DNA of 64,000 bases from Diospyros lotus (lineage: Eukaryota > Streptophyta > Magnoliopsida > Ericales > Ebenaceae): contig NC_068349.1 in assembly GCF_014633365.1 (NCBI RefSeq), forward strand, positions 24,318,753 through 24,382,752, in the 5' to 3' direction. Below, in pieces: positions 35,670 through 47,343 of the stretch; position 1 is the stretch's first letter; each line of letters opens with the position of its first letter. A model generated the notes under the pieces. It did no database searches and was not told the origin of the DNA. It saw nothing but the letters and a program-made list of their open reading frames with translations. A program made the position numbers and the translations under genes.

Positions 35670-36310
35670 CGCACAGGGCTGCGCGGGGGTGCGCAAGCGC
35701 ACACGTGCGAGCGGTCGCGCAAGTGAGGGAGCACGATCGGCCGCGCGCGGGTGGCCTCGCGGGCGCGCGGCAGGGACGCGCAGCCCGCGCAGCAGGCGCA
35801 TCGCGGGGCCCGCCAACAAGTCCTTCCGGGCAATTTTTTAAAAAAATTCTACAATTTTTGGGATTTATGGGGCATTTCGTAATTGATTTTGGGCGCCAAT
35901 GGAATTTTCAAAATAAAGGGATTTTTCGGGCATTTTTGGAGAAAATACTGAAATTTTGGAAAATTAAAAATTTGAGTTTTTCCTCCAAAATTGGTAATCA
36001 ATCAATGGATTGATTTTAATGGTGATTTATGGAGCCTGGTAAATTCTTGGATGGAAAAAGAATTAAATGAAAATAGGAAAATGGTGGTTGGGCATCTTCA
36101 TGAGTTTTCTTTTCAACCAAATGCGGTGGGGTTGAAGCCTAATTTTGTTAGTGAATCCTGAGATTGAGGGAATGGAAGGACGAGCCTAGTTCCCACCTAG
36201 GGCGTTTCGTCTTGAAACATGGTCCACCCTTCACCAAAGGCCGGGCAGGTGGACAATTCGGGTAATTGTTCACAAGTAACACCTGTTAGTGGGAGCGGGG
36301 CATTACAATT

Positions 36311-36322
36311 TGGTATCAGAGC
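36311..36322 (+). other. Primer binding site of the LARD-like element
   Basis: TGGTATCAGAGC lies three bases after the LTR end GCATTACA, marking the start of the internal region and plus orientation. Confidence 0.85.
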
Positions 36323-36512
36323 ATGGTTGGAGCATCTAGTGGAGGATGCTTGGAGAAATGTGGTTAAAGGTTGATTGGAAGGCCTTTGAAGTCGAACCAC
36401 AAATGACTGAGGACCCTTGGAGTTGGGTCGGGCCATTGAGGCTTGTGGCAATGTGAATGGAATGCTCGGATATTCCTGCTATAGGAATAGGAAAATATCA
36501 TGGTTCGAGATG

Positions 36513-37762
36513 TGATAGCATGCATATTTATGCTATATTTTGGCATGTCACCTTAGTCTTATTACGCCATTTGAAGTAATTTTTGCTGATCTTTCATGGT
36601 TTCTATTTTATTATACTTCAAATCGTCCTTACACTATTTTCTATCTTACTTCTATGGATCCAAGCTTGCTTAGCTTTAGGGAATATTGGATGGGCTAGAG
36701 AAGCAGCTGGAAAAGACTTGAAGTGGCTCATTTCGGACTTCATGAGGGTAGGCCAGCCTTGGGCAATTGTGGGACTCTTCTAAAGGAGCTTGGGCTCACT
36801 TTCAAGGAGCAGATTTGGGCTGCTCGATTTTGTTGTTTTGGACTCACTTATTTCTCTTCTGTTTCTTCTCTTTTCTATTGGACTAGGCCCAACCCTAGCC
36901 TTCCTAGCTCTTCCTTTCTTAGCCATGTTTTTAAGGCCTCTTAGCACTTATTTCCAAGGGGGAGGAGAAAAGAGAGGAGATTTTGGCCGTTTTTCTTGTT
37001 GTTAACATTTTTCTGTTTTCTTCATTTTGTCTCCATTTTGTCTTCCTTGCTGTAATGAAAGGCTAGAGCTATTGTGACTGGTTGTGTATCTTGAACCCGT
37101 GTGGAATCTGAGTCCCGGATGAGCTGTAAAAACCTGGTTTGTTTGTTTTAATCTTATTCATTTCCATTTGGTTTAGTTTGAGTAGATTTTTGAATGCATG
37201 GAGTTCATGGCAGGTTTGTGTGAATTTACATGGATTCATTTTCTGTTAAATGCTTAAGAGAACAGAGTGTTGTAGCCGGTTGGTATAACATCTCGGAAAT
37301 GAATATAATGTGCTTGAATGGTTGTTCTTGCATAGCTCCGGATGGGTTGAATAGAGAGTGAATGGTTGCATTTTGTTTATAAGAGATTTCTGTATTCATT
37401 TTGTTGTTCCAATCATTCTAATCCTTGGACGGTTGTTGGGGATGCTTTAAGTTTGATATCCGGAGATTAAAACATCTAACAAGCCAAGATTTATAGGTTG
37501 GACGAGGAAGATTTCACAGAGGGGACAAATACACAGCTGGTTGCATTTCATTTACTGATTTTCATCTATCCTTGTCTTTCTGTTTTGTTACTTAGTTTTC
37601 TGTCAAAACCCCCCTTAAACAAACTGTTGTTTATATTGGTTCTCCTTGTTGGTAGAAGAAAGTGAGGCTCCTTGTGAGAGACGACCTAGGGTGCACTTTG
37701 CTGCAAACTAGAGAAGAGATACATAGATATCTAATCTGGGGTGGTTCGACAGCTACCAGCCA
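36513..37762 (+). repeat. 5' LTR of Athila copy 1
   Basis: It begins TGATAGCATGCATATTTATG and ends TACCAGCCA, and aligns across its full length with 47344-48592. The segment matching the TATA-like TATTTAAGG of the other copies reads TTTTTAAGG here (about 36927). Confidence 0.93.
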
Positions 37763-37768
37763 GAATTT

Positions 37769-37786
37769 TGGTGCCGTTGCCAGGGA
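37769..37786 (+). other. Primer binding site of Athila copy 1
   Basis: TGGTGCCGTTGCCAGGGA lies six bases after the LTR. It differs from copy 2 (TGGCGCCGTTGCCGGGGA) by two changes, C-to-T and G-to-A. Athila-group elements commonly use this Asp-tRNA-type site. Confidence 0.85.
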
Positions 37787-39080
37787 GCCAAGTTTTTCTT
37801 CTAAAAACATAGAGGACCGACCCTATTTTCTGTTTGTTTTGTTTTCTTGTTTGAGTGTTTTGTCTGTTTTGTGTTCTTGGTGATAAGGTTATCAGCTGTT
37901 GCTCACAAACTTGAAGAGCTATTCTGTTATGTTCTTGAGATAAACTGATAGCAAGCAGCAACAGAAAAGCCTTATTTGCCTTTTCGATCTTCTTTTTGTG
38001 TGTGTGTATTTTCCTTTTCTATTTTCTTGTTTCTAAAATTATTTTTGAATAAAGAAGTGGCTGTTGGAGAGGGCTACACGACCTGCAACTGGAAAAGCAA
38101 CCCTGCAGCAACTGAAAAAGCAAAAAAACACCTGCAGTCCTTCTCTAGTTTTCAGTATCACTACCTTGTGTTCTTGTGTGGTCTTCATGTGCTCTGATAG
38201 GTGCTGAAAAGCAAGCTCACAGCAAGTAGACAACCCAACAAAAAAAAAGGGGGGGGGGGGCTGCAGCAGATCAGGAGCATAACTGTTTTTTTTTCCTTTA
38301 TTTAGAGAAAGCTGAAGTCCACTTTTCTGCCTCTGACAGCAGATCACTTGACCAAGAGGACATTCCGTTTTTCTTCTTCACCTTTTCCTTTTATTTTCTC
38401 TCTTTTAACATTCCTTTTAACATTGTCTTTCCCTTCCCCACTAATCTTCCTTTTCGTTTGGCAGATAGGCACCAGCAGCTGCAACCAAGAGAAGATCAGC
38501 CACAACAGCCTTCCATTTAATAGCGTTTTTGACCACCTCCATGACAGATAGCAAGATTTAAGGATTGAGCTCAAGATACCAGTTCTATCCTCTTGCTTTC
38601 TCATCCCTACTTGATATTCTTTCAAGTCCATATGCCCCCTTGATGTTTTCTTGCATATAGAGTGGTTTCTGAGGCAAAATAGGAGCCGGTTTGAGGGAAA
38701 AATCAGTTTTCACTATTACTGTTCACAGCCTTCCACTTGCTCCGATTGAGCTGATTTTTGGTGTCCAAAGAAATGGGGGTGTGAGGATCAAGAGTCACAA
38801 GTTTTTTGTGAGGAGAGCGTTTTTTGGCCAAATTCTAACGTTTAGACCACTTTTTGGGCCATTTTGTGTTTCTTAGTGGCTAATTTTGTGTGGTTTTTAG
38901 TGTTTTTAAGTCCCTCAATGTTTTTGTGTTGAAATTTTGTGAAAAATTGCATAAAAAAAATCATCTAAGGGCTTCTTGTTTGACACGTTTTGTGTTTTTG
39001 TGTTTCTGTGTTTTTATGTTTTTGAGTTCTTGGTATGCATAGGCCATTTTGTGTGCTGTTTTTGTGCTGATCTCTAGTGC
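37787..39080 (+). other. Leader of Athila copy 1
   Basis: A T/G-rich untranslated leader of about 1.3 kb, matching the leader of copy 2. It has a mixed A/G homopolymer at about 38240-38260. The short frames on either strand are not conserved as proteins between the copies. Confidence 0.7.
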
Positions 39081-42000
39081 ATGACCAGGTCCTCTAAGGA
39101 AAAATTACTTGATTTGGATCTTAAATTAGAGAACACTCTTAGAAGGCAAGCTAGAGAGCTTAAGTATCGGGATAGGATTGACCCTAATAGTGTTTCTAAT
39201 ACTTCATCCGAACCTATTCCAGAATTCATCAATATGGCAGATAATGGTAATGAAAATAATGGTAATGGCAGTAATGGAAATCATGGAAATAATGTAAATC
39301 ATGGTCATTTGGATGGTAGAACCATTAGAGAGCTGGCTGCACCTGATGTGCATTATCAGCCCCTATGTATTCAATACCCACAGTTGGATGCTAACTTTGA
39401 ACTAAAATCTGGATTGATCCATTTGTTGCCCAAGTTTCATGGTCTTGCAGGAGAGGATCTGCACAAGCATCTGAAAGAGTTTCATGTTGTTTGCTCAACC
39501 ATGCGGCCACAAGGAGTAGATGAAGAGCAAATCAAGCTGAGAGCCTTCCCATTCTCACTTGATGGATCAGCCAAGGACTGGTTGTATTACCTGCCACCAG
39601 CTGCTATTACCAGCTGGGATGGATTGAAACGGATCTTCCTGGAAAAATTCTTCCCAGCCTCTAGAACAACATCAATAAGGAAGGAAATTTGTGGAATAAG
39701 GAAAATGAGTGGTGAGACTCTACATGAGTACTGGGAGAGATTCAAGAAGTTGTGCTCCAGCTGTCCTCACCATCAGATAAGTGACCAACTCCTAGTTCAA
39801 TATTTCTATGAAGGTCTAATCCCCATGGACAGGTACTTGGTAGATGCTGCAAGTGGAGGAGCCTTGGCAGAGAAGACCCCAGCAGCTGCACAAGAGCTGA
39901 TATCAAAGATGGCACAAAATGCCCAGCAGTTTGGCACCAGAATTAACACTCCTACAAAAGCCATCAATGAAGTCAGTGTGGCTGCCACTATGGACCAGCA
40001 GAGGATAGAAAACAAGCTTGAGAAATTAGCTTCCATGGTCAGGCAGTTGGAATTAGAGAGAAAGCAACCCCAGCAGCAGCTTTGTGGCATTTGCTCCTTG
40101 CCATCCCATATAACAGACCAATGCCCACAGTTGCAAGAAAATAATGAGATCTGTGCAGGCATTTTTCCTGGTAGACCATTCCAGCACCAGCAGCACAGCC
40201 AACCACAACCTCCAAACAGATATGATCCATTTTCCCCCACCTACAATCCAGGTTGGAGAGACCATCCGAACTTCAGATATGGCGGCCCTTCCAATCAACA
40301 TGTGCAGCAGCAGCCATACCAGAATCAACCATTTCAGCAGAGGTTCCATCCTTCAATTTCCAGCAACCATGCTCCACCACCAAGGTCGAATCAAGCCATG
40401 CAACAAGCACCTCCATTACCCAAGTTAGAACCTAGCTTAGATGATCTTGTTAAACAACTAGCAGCCAATACACTCCAATTCCAGCAAAAAACAGAAACCA
40501 TAATTCAAAATTTGGAGACCCAAATAGGCCAGCTAGCCACAAACATCAATGAGTTAAGGAGTCAAGGTTCGGGGCAGCTTCCTTCACAACCAGTTGCCAA
40601 TCCGAGGGGTAATGTTAGTGCCATCATGCTTCGAAGTGAGAAAGAAGTAATCATCCTAACCCCTCCACCATCATCAAACATGAAGCAGCATGTAGAGGGT
40701 AGCAAAGAGCAGCAACCCTCCTCAATCCAAGAAGCCAAGCAGCCAAACTCCAGCTATCAAGAATAAGGAGAGTCTTCCAACAACCAGTCCCTGCCATTCC
40801 CACATCGAGCAACACAAAACAAGAAAAGAGCAGAAGTCGAATTAGATAAAGAGATTTTGGAGACATTCCAGAAAGTGGAAGTCAATATACCCCTCCTTGA
40901 AGCCATCAGATAGATCCCCAAGTATGTAAAATTTCTCAAAGATTGGTGTACGCACAAGAGGAGATTAAGAGGGAACGAACAAGTCAACCTTGGAAGAAAT
41001 GTCTCTGCCCTTATCCACCCTGCCATGCCAGCAAAGTGTAAAGATCCAGGGACGTTTTCCATTCCTTGTACTATAGGAGACATGCAGTTTAGCAATGCTT
41101 TACTAGATTTAGGTGCATCCATTAATGTTATGCCTAACTCTATCTATGCTTCATTGCAGTGTGGTCCTTTGAAGCCAACAGGAGTGGTTGTCCAGCTGGC
41201 CAATAGAAGTACTGCACACCCCACTGGAGTCCTAGAAGATGTGCTGGTTAAGGTTAAGGATTTAATCTTTCCAGCTGATTTTTATGTTTTGAATATGGAA
41301 GATGACAGCACACTTGAGCATGCACCCTTGATACTAGGGAGACCATTCTTAAAAACTGCTAGAACTATTATCAATGTGCATGAGGGTACACTTTCCATGG
41401 AATTTGCTGGTAACACAATTAACTTCAAGATACTTGATGCCATGAAATTCCTTGCTGAGGATCATTCCACTTTTCAAGTAAATAGAGTTGACCTGTTAGT
41501 GAATGAAGCATGTTCTGAGTCTTTTGATTTAATTGATAAACTCCCCACTGTGCATGAGTTCCCAGATACGATTATTTGCACTAATTGTAGTGATGGAGAG
41601 AGTCAATGTGCTGCATGCTTAGAGATTGCTGAATTTTTGCATAGGCATGAGTTTGATTTTGATGCTAACATTTCCCAAGTGGAAGATAGTGCTGCTGACC
41701 TTGTTGAGCAGGTTGATAGTGCTTTGGAGTTAGAGTTGCAGTCAAATAGGTCAGCCCCCTCTTTGCAGCAGCCACCCACCATTCAGTGCAAGCCTTTGCC
41801 TCAGCACCTCAAGTATGCATTCTTGGAGAAAGATGAGAAGCTGCCAGTCATCATTGCAAATAACTTGCAGCCTGACTAAGAGAGAAAGTTGCTGGACGTG
41901 CTGAAAAAGAATAAGAAAGCAATTGGGTGGACTTTAGCGGACATAACTGGTATCAGCCCATCTGTTTGCATGCACCGTATCTTATTGGAGGAAGGAGCAA

Positions 42001-44663
42001 AACCAGTAAGGCAGCCTCAAAGAAGACTTAACCCAACCATTCTTGATGTGGTAAAATAAGAGGTAAGTAAATTACTTGCAGCCGATATTATTTACCCTAT
42101 TTCTGACAGCAAGTGGGTGAGTCCCGTGCAAGTTGTTCCAAAAAAGACGGGCATCACGGTGGTCCCAAATGAGCAGAATGAGCTTATCCCCATGAGAGTG
42201 TAGAACAGCTGGAGAGTCTACATTGATTATAGAAAGCTGAACCAAGCAACCAGAAAGGATCATTTTCCCCTCCCATTCATTGATCAGATGTTGGAGAGGT
42301 TGGCTGGTAAGTCACACTATTGTTTCCTTGACGATTTTTCTAGATACTTTCAGATTTGCATAGCCCCAGAGGATCAAGAGAAGACCACCTTCACTTGCCC
42401 CTTCGGTCTATGTAATGCTCCAGGTACCTTTTAGCAATGCGTGGTAAGTATATTTTCAGATTTTCTAGAGCATTGTATGGAAGTGTTCATGGATGATTTT
42501 TCAGTTTATGGCACTTCTTTTGATGATTGCTTGGTTAGCTTGGGTAGAGTCCTAGAGAGATGCATTGAAAAGAACCTTGTTTTAAATTTTGAAAAATGTC
42601 ATTTCATGGTAGAACAAGGAATTGTTTTAGGGCATGTTCTGTCTAAGAAGGGTATAGAAGTGGATCGGTTTAAGGTTGATGTTATTGCTTCATTGCCTTA
42701 CCCTACCTCTGTGAGGGAGGTGCGTTCTTTCCTTGGCCATGCAGGATTTTACAGGAGGTTCATCAAGGATTTCAGTAAGATTGCACTTCTACTTTCCCAC
42801 CTTCTCCAGAAAGAAGCGACCTTCCACTTTGATGAGCAGTGTAAGCGGGCATTTGAGGAACTAAAGAGTTGATTGATTTCTCCACCCATCATACAGCCAC
42901 CCGACTGGGAGTTGCCTTTCGAGTTGATGTGCGACGCCTCCAACTTTGCAGTGGGTGCCGTCCTTTCCCAGCGTGTGGAGAAGAAATCCCATGTCATAGC
43001 CTACGCTTCGCGTACATTGGACGCAGCACAGACTAATTATACCACTACAAAAAAAGAGCTCTTGTCTATTGTTTCTGCATTGGATAAATTTAGATCCTAT
43101 TTACTTGGTTCTAAAGTTATTGTCTTTTTTGACCATGCAGCTCTTAGGTACCTCTTGAAGAAGCTTGATGCCAAACCTCGTTTGATAAGGTGGATGCTCT
43201 TGCTCCAAGAATTTGACATTGAGATCAAGGATAAAAGTGGAGTAGAGAACTTGGTAGCCGACCACCTCAGTCGCATTCCTTCCACCTCAGATCAATCTGT
43301 CATGGACTCCCAGCCTATCAGGGATGATTTTTCAGATGAGTTATTATACCACATTCATGGTGCTGAGCCTTGGTATGCTGATTTGGTAAATTATTTAGTT
43401 GCTTCTGAATTACCTGCATATTTTAAGAAGGAACAGCTAAATAAATTTAAGAGTCAGGCTCGGTATTATGTGTGGGATGATCCTTATTTGTTGCGCATGT
43501 GTAGTGACCAGGTCATCAGGAGATGCGTGCCTAACCATGAGTTTGCATCTGTCTTAAATTTTTGTCACACACTTGCATGTGGTGGTCACTTTGGTCCCCA
43601 ACGTACAGCTAGGAAAGTCCTAGATTCTGGATTATATTGGCCTTCACTCTTTAAGGATTCATATGAGTTCTGTAAGAATTGCACACGTTGCCAACACACA
43701 AGCACTATATCACGTAGGAATGAAATGCCTCAACAACCCTTATTGTTTTGTGAAATCTTTGATGTTTGGGGCATTGACTTCATGGGTCCATTTCCTGTGT
43801 CATTTGGTTATGTGTACATTCTGTTAGCTATGGATTATGTTTCTAAGTGGGTGGAAGCTAAAGCCACCAGGACTGATGATGCTTCTGTGGTTGCAGATTT
43901 TGTTCGTTCTCACATCTTTTGCAGGTTTGGTATTCCCAGGGCCATCATCAGGGACCAAGGATCCCACTTTTGCAATAGAAAGATGGACACCCTACTTCGT
44001 AAGTATGGGGTAATACACAAAGTGGCGACTCCTTATCATCCACAGACTAATGGGTAAGCTGAAGTCTCAAATAGGGAGATCAAGCAGATTTTGGAGAAGA
44101 TTGTCCAGCCCAATAGGAAAGACTGGAGCAAGAGATTAGAAGATGTGCTATGGGCCTACCGCACTGCCTACAAAACCCCCATCGGCATGTCCCTCTACAG
44201 GTTGGTTTTTGGAAAAGCGTGTCACTTGCCCGTGGAAGTGGAGCATAAGGCATATTGGGCGGTGAAGCAATGCAATATGGACATCAGTTAAGCGGGGTCC
44301 TAAAGAAAGCTCCAACTTCAAGAGCTTGAGGAGATTAGGATGGACGCATATGAGAACTCACGCATCTACAAGGAGAAGACCAAGGCTGTGCATGACAAGC
44401 TTATTGTGAGGAAGACATTCGAAGTTGGCCAGAAAGTTCTGCTGTACAATTCCCATCTCAAGTTGATGCCCGGTAAGTTACGTTCTCGTTGGACTGGTCC
44501 TTTCATAGTTATTCATGTTTTTCCCTTTGGTGCAGTTGCAATCAAGGACGAGTCCAATGCAAAGCAATTCACAGTGAACGGGCAGCGGCTTAAGCCATTC
44601 TACGAGAGCTTTTAGGAGCATATTGTGGAGGAGCTGCATCTCCTCAATGCCACCTCCATTTGA
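39081..44663 (+). pseudogene. Athila copy 1 gag-pol with eleven stops
   Basis: It aligns codon for codon with the intact copy 2 frame, from ATG 39081 to TGA 44661. Gag is open to 40763, including the zinc knuckle [14 protein letters not shown]. Stops follow at 40764, 40911, 41877, 42057, 42201, 42432, 42870, 44055, 44289, 44301 and 44613. Each replaces a Gln (CAA or CAG) or Arg (CGA) codon of copy 2 by C-to-T, sometimes with a paired G-to-A. A 30-bp in-frame deletion near 42402 removes ten reverse-transcriptase residues before the FMDD active site, and the LDGFSGYFQ motif has become LDDFSRYFQ. Protease ([12 protein letters not shown]), RNase H and integrase motifs remain readable. No functional polyprotein is possible. 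Confidence 0.93.
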
Positions 44664-45636
44664 TGCATCAGGCTGTTTCTCTCTCCCTAATATTTTACAT
44701 TTACTTGCCCTATTCTTGATTGGAATTGCATGTTTACATTGAGGGCAATGTAAAGTCTAAGTGTGGGGGGGGCAGCATTCTTATTTTAGCAGCATTTTCT
44801 TTATCTTTTCATATTTCTTTTTCCTTGGGTCTAGTTGAGTCTGTTTTGCGTGGAAATGCAAGTTAAGCAATTAAGTCTAAAAGAACCCAGCATGATTAGA
44901 ACTTCAATCTTATCTTCCTTGATTTCAAGTGACTTGGCAATGAGTTTGATTTGATAGATTGATTGGGTAGTCTATAGCCGTGAGGATTTTGAGCCTATTG
45001 TCTTTCTTGTGTGTGCATTCGCCTATCATGATCTCCACTCTAGAACTTGTTTTGATTCTTGGTTGAGGCTATATTTGTTCATGCATGACTCAAACATGAT
45101 TAAGGCATTCTTTCTTGTCCCCATTTGGCCATTTTGTTATTAAAAAAAAAAAAAAAAAAAAAATCAATCAATCCCTTTCGCTTGCCACTTAAAGCCATCA
45201 TTCTTACCCTTCATTTTCATACACCTTTTTGGACCTTCCAACCTTAGGAAAAGGAATAGTAAGTGCATTCTACAGAGAGAGATTGAATTCATTAAGCAAG
45301 TCATAAGGCCAAAGGCCATTTGCATCCATGAAAAAGAAAAAGAAAAGCAAGCAAAGGATAAAATGGTGAGAAGGAGCGTAAAACGCACTCACCTCTTTCA
45401 AAAAAAAAAAAAAAATGATGAGAAAAAGAAGAAATCAAAGTTGAGACAGAGCGTAAAACGCACTCAACCGAATAAAGATGCAATGTTTTTCATAATGCTT
45501 GGAAATTCTATCTCTTGATCATGGAGTTGCATGAAGTGTTTTCTCGACCTAAGGCATGTTTTCCTTCATTGTTGTCTTTCCATTTCTTTCTTCCCCACAT
45601 TACAACCCTGAATAAGTCCTTTTGATTTGTGGCATG

Positions 45637-47008
45637 TGATCGGGGCTGTCGAACACCGATAGAATAGATGAATGATGATTCGGATTTGCAATAGGGGTGC
45701 AACCCAAAGTCGTCTCCAAACGAACCTCAAACGGATCTATCAAAACAAGGCTAAACGGGGGGGGGGGGGGGGGAAGTTTTGATGAAAAACAGAAAACAAA
45801 CTAAGCAAGAACACAATAAATCAAGATGCAATCAGTTGCAAACCAGCCTTCTATCCCAGTTTTCATCGCCTTCTCAATAAACAAATTGTTTAGTTCTAAT
45901 CCTCAAATCGAAAATCAGAAAAATCCTTTAACAACTGCCAAAGATTGGAAAGAAAACCAATAAAAAGATTTCAGAAACCTCTTAGTTCAATCTATCAGTT
46001 TTGATTCCCCTTATTGCACAGATTCGAGACTGATTGAAATACCATCCAAACAGGTTGTTCTTGCTTCTAGTTAAAGCCTCAACCGAGCACAAAAACCTTG
46101 GATTCTCAAACAAAGACAATGCATGCATTCATCCAACCGGTATCAACACATACACAGATTTAAGAGAGAACATAAACAAGAGAACAATAAAGTTAAAACT
46201 AAAAAATAGATTTCCATTAAAACCAAAGACTCAAACCGGGAACAAGGATGGTATTGCAACTGATTATAGAATCCTTAGCCCTCCATCTTGAAAAGAACAA
46301 TGGAGAGAGGGAAAGCTGGCTACTGTTCACGCCCTTCAAAAGAATACTCCTCTTCTTAATGGCCTCTTAAGGTGCTTAAGTAGAGCTTAAGGAGGAAACC
46401 CTAGGTTACTGCCACTTCACAGCCGATTTCGGATAGGTTAAAGTGCGTTATGGGATTCGGCCTCTTCATAATAATTGTATATCAGGAAGATTAGATGAAT
46501 TTGGGCTTTTGAATCACTTGATTTGGATATCGGACGCCCAAGATATGGCCTTTTAAAGAATCAGCATCTGTGCAGCTTTCCTAATTTGACCCAACTTCCT
46601 AGCCCCGACTTTGAAGTGCTGTTTGAAGGCCCAAACGAACTCTGATTTGAAAAAACCATACCATTCCAGAAATCCCAAGAAGTCCTCTACAGTATCTCTG
46701 AAGACATCATCTTCATTCTGGAATTTTATCTTGGCCAAAATACTGAAGGAAGTGCAGGAGGTTAAATCTGCTAAAATTGCCCTTACTTCTCTATCTCCAA
46801 TTTCCAAGATATCTCATTGCCATCAAGACGTCTCATGCCCCATCTCATGCTCCCATAGCCCTAAACCTGGAAAAATAAAGTAAAATAGTGTGAAGCCCAA
46901 TTCCTATAAAATAAAATGAAATAAAGTCAAGATGAATAAAATGACACAACTAATGTGCAAAAAGACTAAATATGAGGGCTAAATAATATGAAAATATATG
47001 CTCTATCA
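45637..47008 (-). mobile_element. Solo LTR nested in Athila copy 1
   Basis: It is flanked by a perfect GCATG duplication (45632-45636 and 47009-47013), and copy 2 shows the empty site. Read on the minus strand it begins TGATAGAGCATATATTTTC, similar to the Athila LTR start, and ends GACAGCCCCGATCA. This suggests an LTR of another Athila-related family. The length is 1372 bp. It contains a 17-base G run (45757-45773). Confidence 0.85.
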
Positions 47009-47326
47009 GCATGCATGTGACATGGATAGTGGAGATTGAGAAGATAAACAAGCTTATGGTAGTGAAATTGTGATTGGGTGAATTTGAGCGAAACAGTCAC
47101 CACCACCTCTTGAGAGATTTTTGAGCATACACTTGTCCTGTGAGAGGCTTCTACTTTTGATTTGTCTTATTGAATGAATTTCCATGTCACTTGTTTTCTT
47201 GGAAGTAGAGGAAAGATGATCTTTGAATGATGAATTCTCGAAGACTTACCTTGCATCTGATTTGTGTTTTTACACATTTTTATTCTTGAGTCATAGAGTC
47301 TAGTGTTTTGCCCAGGAGTGCAAAAG

Positions 47327-47343
47327 TATAAGTATGGGGGAGT
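47327..47343 (+). other. Polypurine tract of Athila copy 1
   Basis: The purine-rich stretch ending TATGGGGGAGT directly precedes the 3' LTR start TGATAGC at 47344. Confidence 0.75.

Larger units (their letters stand above)
25704..36307 (+). repeat. 5' LTR of the LARD-like element, split by the copia element
   Basis: LTR sequence occupies 25704-27660 and 35675-36307, about 2.59 kb after removing the copia insert and one duplication. It starts TGTAACACCC and ends GCATTACA. It contains a very GC- and CpG-rich patch (about 27590-27660 and 35675-35820) inside otherwise AT-rich sequence. No second copy is in the window, so boundaries rest on the terminal sequence and the adjacent primer site. Confidence 0.7.
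44664..47343 (+). other. 3' non-coding region of Athila copy 1 with nested solo LTR
   Basis: This contains a PPT-like AAGTCTAAGTGTGGGGGG at about 44752, A-runs at about 45139-45161 and 45400-45414, and two GAGCGTAAAACGCACTC words around 45375 and 45453. The solo LTR sits at 45637-47008. The true polypurine tract (TAAGTATGGGGGAGT) ends at 47343. No envelope-like frame is seen. Confidence 0.7.

Noticed and set aside
36583..37005. Hydrophobic small frames in the Athila LTRs
   Set aside because: They lie wholly inside LTRs, overlap in two frames and have no coding signature. They recur at 47554-47836 only because the LTRs are duplicated.
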